Assembly (NCBI RefSeq): GCF_009674805.1
Contig: NZ_WKKI01000038.1
Coordinates: 1-39,518 of the forward strand
Direction: 5' to 3'
Source of the DNA: Metabacillus lacus
Lineage (GTDB): Bacteria; Bacillota; Bacilli; Bacillales; Bacillaceae
Length of the DNA stretch: 39,518 bases
Made by a program: the position numbers and the translations under genes. Under the pieces are notes generated by a model. The model saw only the letters and a list, made by a program, of their open reading frames with translations. It ran no database searches and had not been told where the DNA came from. Shown here piece by piece: positions 1 through 7,931 of the stretch (position 1 is its first letter; the number at the start of each line of letters is the position of its first letter).

Positions 1-382
1 GGTGTAACCTAAGATAATCACGAAACAATAATTTTTCAATCCACTCACTGCTATTAAATTCACAGACATGAAGATGATAAGTGCCTTGTCCCGATAACCC
101 CTTCCTAAAAAACCTTCTATCTTTAAACTCAGGTTTAGGAACATATTCATATTCTATTACACTTAAAGGACTAACAAAGTTAGATATTTCACCTAAATTT
201 TGTACACCTACAATAATGTCAATTATCGGTTTAGCTTCTAACCCCTTTATAGACGTGCTTCCAATATGTTCAATCCCAACAACCTTATCACCTAAAACAT
301 TAAGGATTCTTTTTTCCTCATATTCAAATTGTTTCTTCCAGTCTGGATTATAATCACTAAGATTAACGATTGGTTTCGTCAT
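1..382 (-). CDS. GrpB-family protein (nucleotidyltransferase fold), 3' end outside window
   Basis: The minus strand reads open from an ATG at 382 to the window edge (about 127 residues seen). The stretch HIGSTSIKGLEAKPIIDI is the signature of the GrpB (UPF0157) family, whose members have a nucleotidyltransferase-like fold and mostly unknown substrates. The N-terminus (NLSDYNPDWKKQFEYEE) also fits that family, where the Y..W..F pattern is usual. A GGTGGGAC stretch just upstream of the ATG can serve as ribosome binding site. The gene is cut by the window, so its length cannot be judged. Family assignment is firm, biochemical role unknown. Confidence 0.85.
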   Translation of the reverse strand, partial: MTKPIVNLSDYNPDWKKQFEYEEKRILNVLGDKVVGIEHIGSTSIKGLEAKPIIDIIVGVQNLGEISNFVSPLSVIEYEYVPKPEFKDRRFFRKGLSGQGTYHLHVCEFNSSEWIEKLLFRDYLRLH

Positions 383-661
383 ATTTGTCCCACCCATTAA
401 AAATAATGCTTCTTAAATTAAATCTATAAATCAAAACAAAAGCCTTCTTCAACTCTTCTGCCCCGGTAGCTCAATAAGGGTTTTTGCCCATTAGTGAAGG
501 AAGGAACGGTAAACCAAAATCCCGGGATGGTACTTATGCTGCACTCTTTAGCTGCAAAAGCTCTTATCGCTTTTTGCTAATCTTTCCTGCCCCAACTTAT
601 ACTATAGTTGAATGGCAGTGAGAAAAATCCCACACACACATAAATCCAAGGAGGTATGACA

Positions 662-1060
662 ATGAAAAGAGGAATGCTGCATCATATTGAACTATATGTG
701 TCCAATTTGGAAGAATCCAGAGAATTTTGGAGCTGGCTGCTGGACAAGCTGGGCTATCAGCTTTTTCAGCGATGGGAGAAGGGATTCAGCTGGAAACTTG
801 GAGATACCTATCTCGTCTTTGTCCAGACAGAGGACGAGTACCAGGAACCCCGCTATCATCGGCGCAGGACAGGCCTTAACCATCTTGCTTTTTTTGCGGA
901 ATCCAGGGATGAAGTCGACTATTTTACAGCAGAGCTTCAAAAAAAGGGTGTTTCTGTGCTTTATCAGCATGCCCACCCATTTGCAGGAGGAAAGGATCAT
1001 TATGCGGTTTATTTTGAAGATCCGGACCGCATGAAAGTCGAGATTGCTGCGCCTGAATAA
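662..1060 (+). CDS. VOC-family protein (glyoxalase / bleomycin-resistance fold)
   Basis: A 132-residue protein of the vicinal-oxygen-chelate superfamily. The N-terminal LHHIELYVSNLEESREFW and the C-terminal FEDPDRMKVEI are the two beta-alpha-beta landmarks of a glyoxalase-like fold; the HHIEL histidine, a second in GLNHLAF and a late glutamate (KVEI) could bind metal. The start at 662 is preferred over the in-frame ATG at 656 because AAGGAGG (648-654) is only one base from 656 but seven from 662. Substrate cannot be told: VOC members include glyoxalases, thiol transferases and dioxygenases. It is monocistronic and faces the MFS pseudogene tail to tail. Confidence 0.85.
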   Translation: MKRGMLHHIELYVSNLEESREFWSWLLDKLGYQLFQRWEKGFSWKLGDTYLVFVQTEDEYQEPRYHRRRTGLNHLAFFAESRDEVDYFTAELQKKGVSVLYQHAHPFAGGKDHYAVYFEDPDRMKVEIAAPE

Positions 1061-1070
1061 ATCTGCTCTG

Positions 1071-2323
1071 TTATTGTTCATTCACAATCGCGGGAACTCT
1101 TGCCAGAACAAGCACAGAAATGGAGAGCAAAGGAACAGCTCCCAGCAGCATAATTGTTTGGATGTCAACTCCGGCTGAAAGGAGCGCGGAGGTTACCCCG
1201 TAAGAGAGCGGTGTCAGACCCATTGCAGCCATCATAATGAAGCTCATCCCCTGCCCAGCATATTTGAATCTACTTTATGCTGTACCAATGCTTGAAGAGG
1301 GGTGTTTACAAAGGAAATCATCAGCCCCATCAGAGAGATAAAAAACAGCAGTAAGAAAAGTGTTTTTGAGAAGCTGAAGAATAGATAGAAAATTCCCTGC
1401 ATACCGATACAAAAGGTAACAAATCTGCCTCTTGCTTTTTGGAGATTCCAGACTCCCATGATGAATGAACCTGCCAGCATTCCAATGATAAAAGCACCCT
1501 CCAAGTAGCTGAAAGCCATGGCACTTCCGGAAAACAGCTTATTCGCAATGATAGGAATGCCAATTGTTACCGGCCCAGTTAGAAAAAAGTTGATAAAAAT
1601 TGCAAACATCAGCAGCGCTTTTAAAAATGCAGATTTCCTTATGTATGAAAAACCTTCTTTTAAAGACTCCCAGAAATCCGCCCTGCTGTCTTCGGAAGCT
1701 GCATATCTGCCAGGTAAGGAAATCAGGGGAATCAATAGTGATGCTGCAAGCAGGCTGAGTCCAATGATTGAAAGAGTAAATGAGTAGCTGACATGCTTCA
1801 AAAGCAAGCCTGCAGAAAAAGCACCGGCAATCATTGATATTTGACTGATAAGAGAGTAGCTGGAATTGGCCCGCGTAAGCTGTGAAGGGTGGACCAGAGC
1901 AGGGAGAAGAGAAGTTCTGGCAGGAATTTGGATTGCGTCCGAAATACCGAAGAAGAGTGCAGCCAAAACGAAAATCCAAATTGAATGAATACCCGCTAGC
2001 AGGCAGACAAGAACTGTACCAACAAGGAGCACTTCTGTTAACATGCTAAAAAGTATCAGTGATGTTTTTTTAATGCGGTCTGCCAGAACACCTCCGACAA
2101 GCATCAGCAGAATGCGCGGAATGCTGGAAGCAATAAATATGAAACCTAAACCTGCTGAAAAATGAAGCTCTGAGATGACAAACCAGGATTGTGTAAACAA
2201 AAACATGGACAAGCTTCCACTGGAGATGAAGCTTGTGAAGATTAAAATTAAAAAAGATATGTTTTTAGCCAGAGGTTTTGCCACGGTGGGTTCTTCAGTT
2301 TTGGGAGCTGAATTCAGTTCCAT
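1071..2323 (-). pseudogene. MFS transporter, frameshifted near the C-terminus
   Basis: The reading frame from ATG 2323 encodes about 359 residues of a major facilitator superfamily exporter with many hydrophobic helices and the loop-2/3 motif GGVLADRIKK. It stops at 1244-1246 right after NMLGRG. In the next frame the sequence continues with MSFIMMAAMGLTPLSYG, two more hydrophobic segments and a stop at 1071-1073, which is the expected last part of a roughly 417-residue MFS protein. The joined length of 1253 bases is one base short of a multiple of three, so a single base is missing at about 1247-1251 (run of C on the plus strand). The start overlaps the stop of the upstream ArsR-type regulator (TAATG), so the two form one transcript. 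It may be a true pseudogene or a sequencing error. Substrate unknown, probably drug-like efflux under repressor control. Confidence 0.85.
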
Positions 2324-2907
2324 TATTCTTCTCCTTTATCATTCTTGATCGGAAAGGCCGCGCTTTGAATAAAATAAGGTTTTCCTTCATTGGCTGCAGC
2401 ATTTTCTTCCGTATAGCTTTGTATCAAATCATTCAGTTTCTTCCATTCTCTTTTAATTATTTGTGTTTGTTCAATAGTAAGAACAGCCATTTTTGCATCA
2501 TTCAAAACAAGTTGTTCAGCATCCCTTGTTTCAATAAAAGAAGTGTCAATATCCTTTATCTTTAACAATGCTTCTTCAATAGGGGCCTGGATGGTTGTCA
2601 TTAGGGAAGGTTCCATGTTCACGCTGGATAAAAACGTTTTGTTAATGGATATATATCGGGCTACCGGCCTGTAAAACTTTTGAATAATCCCGTTCTTTTC
2701 TTCTGTTTTTTCTATGTAAACCAACCCCGCTTTTTCAAGCTCCTTTAAGTGGTAGTGCACTTTCTGAGCCTGCAGATTTAACTCATCCCCAATTATTTTT
2801 CCTGTTTTAGATTGATAAGCTATTTTCCAGAGTATCTTCACCCTGACCGGATCAGACAATATTTTCATCTGCTGCAGCGTTTCAAGCTGTAAATATTCTT
2901 TTAACAT
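2323..2907 (-). CDS. ArsR-type winged-helix transcriptional regulator
   Basis: A 194-residue protein with an N-terminal winged helix-turn-helix at about residues 10-75. Motifs are LSDPVRVKILWKIAY and the recognition-helix part QKVHYHLKELEKAGLVYIE, both typical of ArsR/DUF5937-like repressors. The C-terminal 110 residues are helical and probably sense a ligand or dimerise; no metal-binding cysteine pair is visible, so a metal sensor is unlikely. It is the first gene of a two-gene operon with the MFS transporter (TAATG overlap). A strong promoter and a palindromic operator lie directly upstream, so autorepression is likely. The inducer is unknown. Confidence 0.8.
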   Translation of the reverse strand: MLKEYLQLETLQQMKILSDPVRVKILWKIAYQSKTGKIIGDELNLQAQKVHYHLKELEKAGLVYIEKTEEKNGIIQKFYRPVARYISINKTFLSSVNMEPSLMTTIQAPIEEALLKIKDIDTSFIETRDAEQLVLNDAKMAVLTIEQTQIIKREWKKLNDLIQSYTEENAAANEGKPYFIQSAAFPIKNDKGEE

Positions 2908-2944
2908 TCAATTCCTCCTTAACGTTCAACATTTATTGAATGTT
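2903..2944 (-). promoter_or_regulatory. Candidate operator: TTCAA-N6-TTGAA palindrome plus a third half-site
   Basis: TTCAA (2925-2929) and TTGAA (2936-2940) form a palindrome with a six-base centre, sitting where transcription from the promoter at 2945-2973 would start. ATTGAATGTT (2935-2944) is repeated inverted and perfect as AACATTCAAT (2903-2912), covering the regulator's start codon. The placement suits autorepression by the ArsR-like protein. Confidence 0.5.
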
Positions 2945-2973
2945 ATCATACACTGATTGTTTTTCTTTTTCAA
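2945..2973 (-). promoter_or_regulatory. SigA-type promoter of the arsR-like/MFS operon
   Basis: On the minus strand TTGAAA (2968-2973) and TATGAT (2945-2950) are separated by exactly 17 bases, a close match to a housekeeping promoter. It lies about 38 bases upstream of the regulator's ATG, which is preceded by AAGGAGG. Confidence 0.7.
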
Positions 2974-3083
2974 GGAAAATATGGAAAATAGTTGAATCTG
3001 TTTTCCCCAGCTTCATTGACAGGCAGGCAGCAACATAGTAACTTTGAAAAGCAAGCTGTTAAATTCTTTGGAGGTAAAGAGAA

Positions 3084-4184
3084 TTGTTAAAATCAAAAAT
3101 TCATTTCTGGACTATTGAAATTCTATTAATACTGCTAATTATTTTTGTCAGTACAAGAGTCTCTTTCTTGTTTGAACCTATTATTGTATTTACATCTACT
3201 CTTTTTTTCCCCATCTTAATAGCAGGGATACTATATTTCATTTTTAGTCCCGTCGTCACATTCCTGCAATCCAAAAAAGTCCCTCGTACTTTGGCGATAC
3301 TCTGTATTTATTTGGTGTTTATCTCCATCATTGTGATTCTGGGTGCCACGATCGGTCCGATTGTGTCGCAGCAGATTACCGACTTAATTAACAGCATCCC
3401 GATGTTTATCATTCAGTTCAGATTGTTTATTGACTCACTGGCTGAGACGGGTTGGTTTACATGGCTGATGAATCAGGACTATTTTTCAATTGATCGTGTT
3501 GAACAATCTATCATTGACTTTTCAACAGCACTTCCTCAAAATCTCGCAGCAAGTCTGACAACAGTTTTGGGTGTTGTGACGAACATCACATTGACCGTGA
3601 TCACAGTCCCCTTTATACTGTTTTACATGCTGAAGGACGGCCACAAACTATCTCCAACCGTGGTGCAGGTTCTGCCTGGTTCTTATCGTCCTGAAGGAGT
3701 GAAAATTCTGCGGGATCTCCATGAAACACTTGCTGCTTACATACAGGGGCAGTTGCTGGTGTCCTTGGCGGTAGGGACGGGCTGCTTTATCGGATATTCG
3801 ATTATTGGACTTGATTATGCTTTAATTCTCGGCATCATTGTAGCAGTAACCAATATTATTCCTTACCTGGGACCATTCATCGGAGCAGCACCGGCAGTTG
3901 TCATCGGGCTTCTTGAATCGCCGGCCAAGGGACTACTGACAGCTGTGGTTGTTACTGCTGTTCAGCAGCTGGATGGAAACCTTCTGTCACCGCTTATTAT
4001 TGGAAAAAGATTAAACACCCATCCGCTGACCATCATTCTTCTGTTGATTGGTGCAGGCAGCTTCGGCGGTATTCTTGGAATGATTCTGGCAGTGCCGGTT
4101 TATGCAGTCTTGAAAGCTGTCATCCTGCATATTACAAGGTTGATTAAGCTCCGGAATAAGTATAAAAATTCAGATAAGAAATAA
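3084..4184 (+). CDS. yueF: AI-2E family transporter (YueF-like)
   Basis: A 366-residue integral membrane protein of the AI-2E/TqsA family, with two N-terminal helices, an extracytoplasmic region at about residues 85-150 and six further helices. Typical family motifs are ITVPFILFYMLKDG, PYLGPFIGAAPA and the C-terminal DGNLLSPLIIGKRLNTHPL. Members have been linked to autoinducer-2 export or Na+(Li+)/H+ antiport; the substrate cannot be read from sequence. TTG at 3084 is the start because GGAGGT lies eight bases upstream and no ATG fits. The order with yueG and yueH behind it matches my memory of B. subtilis yueF-yueG-yueH. Confidence 0.85.
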   Translation: MLKSKIHFWTIEILLILLIIFVSTRVSFLFEPIIVFTSTLFFPILIAGILYFIFSPVVTFLQSKKVPRTLAILCIYLVFISIIVILGATIGPIVSQQITDLINSIPMFIIQFRLFIDSLAETGWFTWLMNQDYFSIDRVEQSIIDFSTALPQNLAASLTTVLGVVTNITLTVITVPFILFYMLKDGHKLSPTVVQVLPGSYRPEGVKILRDLHETLAAYIQGQLLVSLAVGTGCFIGYSIIGLDYALILGIIVAVTNIIPYLGPFIGAAPAVVIGLLESPAKGLLTAVVVTAVQQLDGNLLSPLIIGKRLNTHPLTIILLLIGAGSFGGILGMILAVPVYAVLKAVILHITRLIKLRNKYKNSDKK

Positions 4185-4188
4185 GTGC

Positions 4189-4221
4189 AGCTCCTCCGCA
4201 GTCCGGAGGAGCTTTGCTTTT
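4189..4221 (+). terminator. Terminator after yueF
   Basis: AGCTCCTCCG (4189-4198) pairs perfectly with CGGAGGAGCT (4204-4213), followed by a T-rich tail. It begins four bases after the yueF stop. Confidence 0.85.
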
Positions 4222-4289
4222 GCGCTGACTGGCTGGTAACCCTTTTCAAAGCTGGGCATATACTGCCTGTAAAAAAGGGGCTGATGACT

Positions 4290-4511
4290 ATGCCGGCAGC
4301 AGTAGGTACTGGGAAAATTGACAGAGTATTAACCAGCGGCATTACCAGTGTAGGCGATGTGTTTATTATTTCGCCCAAACAAGTACAAAAAACAGCGTTT
4401 GGTTCAGGAGCGCTTGTAACAGGTGATTTTGGCAGAATGACCAACATCACCAGTAAAACGCACTATCAAAGCAGCAGCGCCTCCAGTCAAAGTATCAGTT
4501 TTAATGCATAA
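4290..4511 (+). CDS. yueG: GerPF-like spore germination protein (YueG)
   Basis: A 73-residue protein starting MPAAVGTGKI with the pattern VGDVFIISPKQ...TAFGSGALVTGDF, the usual shape of GerPA/GerPF-family proteins (MPA-V-G start, GDxFxxSPK, GSGxxxTGD). Members are small spore-coat-associated proteins that help germinants pass the coat. The start at 4290 is chosen over ATG 4284 because AAGGGG at 4275-4280 gives a nine-base spacing and because the family begins with MPA. In other members a serine-rich tail as seen here (SSSASSQS) is also common. It lies between yueF and yueH. Confidence 0.8.
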   Translation: MPAAVGTGKIDRVLTSGITSVGDVFIISPKQVQKTAFGSGALVTGDFGRMTNITSKTHYQSSSASSQSISFNA

Positions 4512-4599
4512 TCTGCACGTAAATACCCCTGGGGCTTGAGATGTAAGGCCAAAATAAAGTAACATAGTTGTGTCTTTTATCTTAAAGGGGGAAGATACT

Positions 4600-4848
4600 G
4601 TGAAAATAAGAAAAGCTAATATAACTGCAAGCGATCGGATCATTGAACAGGTGTTTATATATGAAAATAAGAAGGAAGAGTTTACTCTTGTGGCAGTTCC
4701 GCAGCTGGAATTTTCAACGATTATTCCATACGAGGAGGAAGCAGGAGTCCTTCATGAGAGGCTCCTGTCTGCACTTATTGTTAAAACCGATCCACAACCT
4801 GCTCAGCAGCTCAGCAGCAAAATTTGTCAATGGGTAAAGGAAATGTAA
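4600..4848 (+). CDS. yueH: YueH-family small protein of unknown function
   Basis: An 82-residue soluble protein beginning KIRKANITASDRIIEQVFIY, which I recognise as the YueH family; its position right after yueF and yueG supports this. The GTG at 4600 is preferred to the in-frame GTG at 4570 because AAAGGGGGAA lies at 4585-4592. No catalytic motif, signal peptide or membrane segment is visible. Function is unknown. Confidence 0.75.
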   Translation: MKIRKANITASDRIIEQVFIYENKKEEFTLVAVPQLEFSTIIPYEEEAGVLHERLLSALIVKTDPQPAQQLSSKICQWVKEM

Positions 4849-4850
4849 CT

Positions 4851-4877
4851 GGAGGCTGTCATCACAGTCTCTTTTTT
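4851..4877 (+). terminator. Terminator after yueH
   Basis: An imperfect stem (GAGGCTGT with ACAGTCTC, four-base loop) is followed by six T residues directly after the yueH stop. Confidence 0.7.
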
Positions 4878-4901
4878 GATTCAGCTGCTGCAAGCCGCAT
4901 T

Positions 4902-6362
4902 TTAAGACTTCTCTTCATCTTTTAAATCTATATTTAAAAATTGTGCAGCTTCCTGTACAAGTTCTTTACGTGGATAATGATGATATAAATTGGACTTCAG
5001 CCTGACGGCATCTCCAAAAAAGAAACGCTCATATTGAGTCTGCCTGGTGCCGAACTGGCTCATCGTCATATCCCAGACAAGCCTGTAGATTTTTGTTTTC
5101 GTCCATGCATCTGCTTCAGCACCTTGAAGATATTGATGAATATCCCCCGAGATTGGAGATGTAAAGTCTTCTTCAGAGCTTAACAGCATTAAGCCGCCTG
5201 CTCCAAGAAGCTGGAGAATTTCAGCATATTGCGGATAAAGTTTTGGATACAGACAGGTCGCAGCGTACAGACTGTGAATCTCAGGAACCATAATGCCCCA
5301 CTTGTCTTGCTTTGCCTCCATTTCCGCTTTTAAAAGAAGTCCCTTTAAGCTCTCTGTTCCAATAATGATTTCGCTTATTTTCTCCTGAACATGCTGATAT
5401 TCAGATATGTTTAAAGAATCTACCAGCAGCTGAGCTGTTCCCAGCAAAAATTCCAATTTTACAATCTGCCTGTTGATGACCTGATGAAGTGCCTGCTGTG
5501 TGAAGCTGCTTTCGCTGAAAAGCCTTTGTGCGAGGTCGGCACGGTGATAAAATAACACTCTATCCCAAGGCACCAGAACATGATCAAATACGAGTACAGT
5601 GTCCATTTCATCAAACCTTGAAGATAGCGGATAATTTACCGCTGAATTCCCTAAATGAAAGGATTCTCTGCAAATGAACCTCAGCCCTTCTGTTTTGCTC
5701 GGCAGACTGAAGGCAAAGGCGTATTCATCCAAGGTCCCTTTCCCGCCTGAAGGAAAGACGAGAATTTCATCTGTAGTTCCACCTCCTGTTGCAAGAAGAC
5801 GAGCTCCCTTGATAATCAATCCATCAGAAGTAGTTTTCATAATCCTTGCTGCTATGGGCTCGCTGGATGTTTCAATGTATGTTGATGATCTGTTTGTTTG
5901 GGGGTTGATAAAACTGTGAGTAAAGCAAAGATCATTTTCTCTGGCTCTTTCATAAAGGTTTGTCAGATTTTTGGAAAAGTCCTTGTTTTGCTCAGTCAGC
6001 ACCCCGGCTGCCGAGGAGAGTGACATCAGCACGGTATTCATGTAATCTGGTGATCTGCCAAGCATTCCTGCTGATGCTTTTGCCCATTCTGTATTTTGCA
6101 TTCTTCGAATGGCTAAATCCTCAAGTGAAGATGGCTGCAGAAACGAAACTCCCACAGAATCTCCCGAAAGAGGAGATGAATAGGTCATCAGGCATTTGTT
6201 GCTTTCAGAAAGCTGCAGGTCGTACAATGCTGCTTTTGTGCGCAAAACTCCTTTAAACGCTGGGTGATCTACGGCTGAATCAATCTTCCGGCCTTGCAGC
6301 CATAGGTCCGGCTGAAGATTTTTCATGCGGTTTAAGTATTGCTGGCCAGAAATTGCAGGCAT
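4902..6362 (-). CDS. 4-hydroxyphenylacetate 3-hydroxylase-type flavin monooxygenase (HpaB family, YoaI-like)
   Basis: A 486-residue protein, the normal length of HpaB-type FADH2-dependent monooxygenases. Family landmarks are the N-terminal GQQYLNRMKNLQPDLWLQG, HSFINPQTNRS around residue 150, GARLLATGGGTTDE, VFDHVLVPWDRV near 260 and the C-terminal helical FGTRQTQYERFFFGD. Such enzymes ortho-hydroxylate phenols with reduced FAD supplied by a separate reductase; no reductase gene is adjacent. The ATG at 6362 follows GAGGGGAGAG. The gene faces the neighbouring yue genes and is not part of that cluster in B. subtilis as I remember it, so it looks inserted. A cre-like site lies upstream. The real phenolic substrate is unknown. 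Confidence 0.85.
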   Translation of the reverse strand: MPAISGQQYLNRMKNLQPDLWLQGRKIDSAVDHPAFKGVLRTKAALYDLQLSESNKCLMTYSSPLSGDSVGVSFLQPSSLEDLAIRRMQNTEWAKASAGMLGRSPDYMNTVLMSLSSAAGVLTEQNKDFSKNLTNLYERARENDLCFTHSFINPQTNRSSTYIETSSEPIAARIMKTTSDGLIIKGARLLATGGGTTDEILVFPSGGKGTLDEYAFAFSLPSKTEGLRFICRESFHLGNSAVNYPLSSRFDEMDTVLVFDHVLVPWDRVLFYHRADLAQRLFSESSFTQQALHQVINRQIVKLEFLLGTAQLLVDSLNISEYQHVQEKISEIIIGTESLKGLLLKAEMEAKQDKWGIMVPEIHSLYAATCLYPKLYPQYAEILQLLGAGGLMLLSSEEDFTSPISGDIHQYLQGAEADAWTKTKIYRLVWDMTMSQFGTRQTQYERFFFGDAVRLKSNLYHHYPRKELVQEAAQFLNIDLKDEEKS

Positions 6363-6487
6363 TTATCTCTCTCCCCTCATCATGTTATCAACAGCATATG
6401 CAGGCAGCTGCATGCAGTCAACCGGGCTTTCCCCCAGCAATAAAGGTATGGTATGGCAATACGCTGAATATACTTGTAAATATCTAT

Positions 6488-6501
6488 TGAAAGCGCTTAC
6501 C
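6488..6501. promoter_or_regulatory. Candidate CcpA-binding cre site
   Basis: TGAAAGCGCTTACC matches the cre consensus TGWNANCGNTNWCA at 13 of 14 positions, with the palindromic core AAGCGCTT. It lies about 126 bases upstream of the HpaB-like gene and 70 bases upstream of the microprotein at 6571, so it could control either. Confidence 0.5.
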
Positions 6502-6570
6502 TAATTTGATAAGTTTAAATGTTATGAGATGGGCAAAGATATACAGTATAGTAATGAGGAGGGCTGCCCA

Positions 6571-6687
6571 ATGGAGGAAGAAAACTTTTTCAGGGGCATG
6601 TTCTGGGCTGCGTTCCTGGGCATACCGCTGTGGATTGCCTTCTTTGGCTGGTTGAAGTTATTTCAGCAGCTCCTTGCAACCTTTTAA
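6571..6687 (+). CDS. 38-residue membrane microprotein
   Basis: ATG at 6571 is preceded by GAGGAGG (6556-6562) with eight-base spacing. The peptide is MEEENFFRGMFW... followed by a hydrophobic, aromatic-rich helix (IPLWIAFFGWLKLF) and a short polar end, so it should be a single-span membrane protein. It stops 41 bases before yueI and is probably cotranscribed with it. I do not recognise a family. Confidence 0.6.
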   Translation: MEEENFFRGMFWAAFLGIPLWIAFFGWLKLFQQLLATF

Positions 6688-6728
6688 GAACCAAATATCA
6701 AGCAAGCATTAAAGTCAGGAGGCTCAGC

Positions 6729-7130
6729 ATGAGTGACGACAAAATGGACCTCTATTTAAAACAGGGTATGTACGGACCATATGAAACGCTGCCAGAAGAG
6801 CGGAATTTCTTTTTAGGGACAATTAGGGAAAGAGTCCTGGTCGCATTGACAACAGGGCAGGTAAGACAGAATAGTGTGTATTCAATTGTGAAAGAGAAAA
6901 TGCAGGCCAGAAAAAACGGAAAACTGTTGTTGAATGGAAAAATTGATTACAGTGCTCTCTCAAAATATGTGAAACTCGCAAACGACGAGCGAATCGAGTT
7001 CTCAATTATTTCCGATTTGGATAGGAGCACAAAAATCGGGCTTGTGTATACTGCTGACTATGCAGTTGAAGAAGAAGAGATCTACGTAAAAGATGATGTG
7101 TTTCAACGATCAGGCATAATTGAAAAATGA
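6729..7130 (+). CDS. yueI: YueI-family protein (DUF1694)
   Basis: A 133-residue soluble protein. DLYLKQGMYGPYETLPEER at the N-terminus and the alternating alpha/beta pattern fit the YueI (DUF1694) family, which is about 132 residues in B. subtilis. The start ATG at 6729 has AGGAGG at 6717-6722; the longer frame upstream runs through the microprotein and has no ribosome binding site. It sits between yueH and pncA as in the B. subtilis order. Function unknown. Confidence 0.8.
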   Translation: MSDDKMDLYLKQGMYGPYETLPEERNFFLGTIRERVLVALTTGQVRQNSVYSIVKEKMQARKNGKLLLNGKIDYSALSKYVKLANDERIEFSIISDLDRSTKIGLVYTADYAVEEEEIYVKDDVFQRSGIIEK

Positions 7131-7131
7131 A

Positions 7132-7169
7132 AAAAAAAGAAAAGGCATGCGCGCCTTTTCTTTTTTTTG
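7132..7169 (+). terminator. Terminator after yueI
   Basis: AGAAAAGGC pairs with GCGCCTTTTCT across a short loop, with A residues before and eight T residues after, so it can work in both directions. The following 190 bases up to pncA show no supported gene; a 34-codon frame at 7195 lacks a ribosome binding site. Confidence 0.85.
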
Positions 7170-7361
7170 GCTTTTTTATCCGAACCTGCAAAGCATGATG
7201 CTTTTAGCAGTTGATTTAACAGCAGGATTAACCAGCAGCATGATAACATTCCGTATTTTGCTGGCACGCCTAAACAGGCTCCTTCGGCTTTTCATGTGAA
7301 TACTATACAGAAATTGGGTAAAGTAATCTTAATGCTGCAGAATAAAAGGGGAGTGTGAGAA

Positions 7362-7931
7362 GTGAAGAAGGCTTTTATAAATATAGATTATACAAACGAT
7401 TTTGTTGCTGATGACGGGAAGTTAACTTGCGGAAAACCAGGTCAGGCAATTGAAGAAAGGATTGTCTCCTTGTCCCGTGAATTCCTGGAATCGGGGGATT
7501 ATGTGGTGCTAGCCGTTGATCTTCATGATGAGAGAGATAATTTTCATCCAGAAAGCTCGCTTTTTCCGCCTCATAATATTAGAGGCACTAAGGGCAGGGA
7601 GCTGTATAGAAGCCTGAATGAATGGTATAAAGAAAATGAAGAGAGTGCGTCTCTGATCTATTTGGATAAAACAAGGTATTCCGCTTTTTCAGGAACGAAT
7701 TTGGAAACAAAGCTAAGGGAAAGAGATATTAAGGATGTGTATCTTGCAGGTGTATGCACTGATATTTGTGTGCTGCATACGGCAGTAGATGCCTACAACA
7801 AGGGATTCTCAATTCATATATATGAAGATGCCGTGGCCAGTTTTAATGAGAATGGTCATCAATGGGCTCTCAATCATTTTAAAAACAGCCTGGGCGCCAA
7901 AATTCTCAGTAAAGGAGTGGACAGCGAGTGA
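7362..7931 (+). CDS. pncA: Nicotinamidase / cysteine hydrolase (PncA)
   Basis: A 189-residue isochorismatase-fold hydrolase that should deamidate nicotinamide to nicotinate. The catalytic triad is visible: Asp9 (NIDYTNDF), Lys103 (YLDKTRYSAF) and Cys136 (GVCTDICVLHTA). Metal ligands fit Asp53, His55 and His62 (VDLHDERDNFHP). The GTG start at 7362 follows AAAAGGGGAG. Its stop overlaps the start of pncB by four bases (GTGA), so the two are translationally coupled and give a two-step nicotinamide salvage route. The pair corresponds to B. subtilis yueJ-yueK. Confidence 0.93.
   Translation: MKKAFINIDYTNDFVADDGKLTCGKPGQAIEERIVSLSREFLESGDYVVLAVDLHDERDNFHPESSLFPPHNIRGTKGRELYRSLNEWYKENEESASLIYLDKTRYSAFSGTNLETKLRERDIKDVYLAGVCTDICVLHTAVDAYNKGFSIHIYEDAVASFNENGHQWALNHFKNSLGAKILSKGVDSE

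Noticed and set aside
81-353. 90-codon plus-strand open frame
   Set aside because: Opposite strand of the GrpB-family gene, whose signature is clear on the minus strand.
3016-3047. TTGACA as a yueF promoter
   Set aside because: The -35 is perfect but the sequence 17 bases on (TAACTT) is a poor -10; not strong enough to list.
7195-7299. 34-codon open frame between yueI and pncA
   Set aside because: No ribosome binding site and it follows a terminator; treated as chance.
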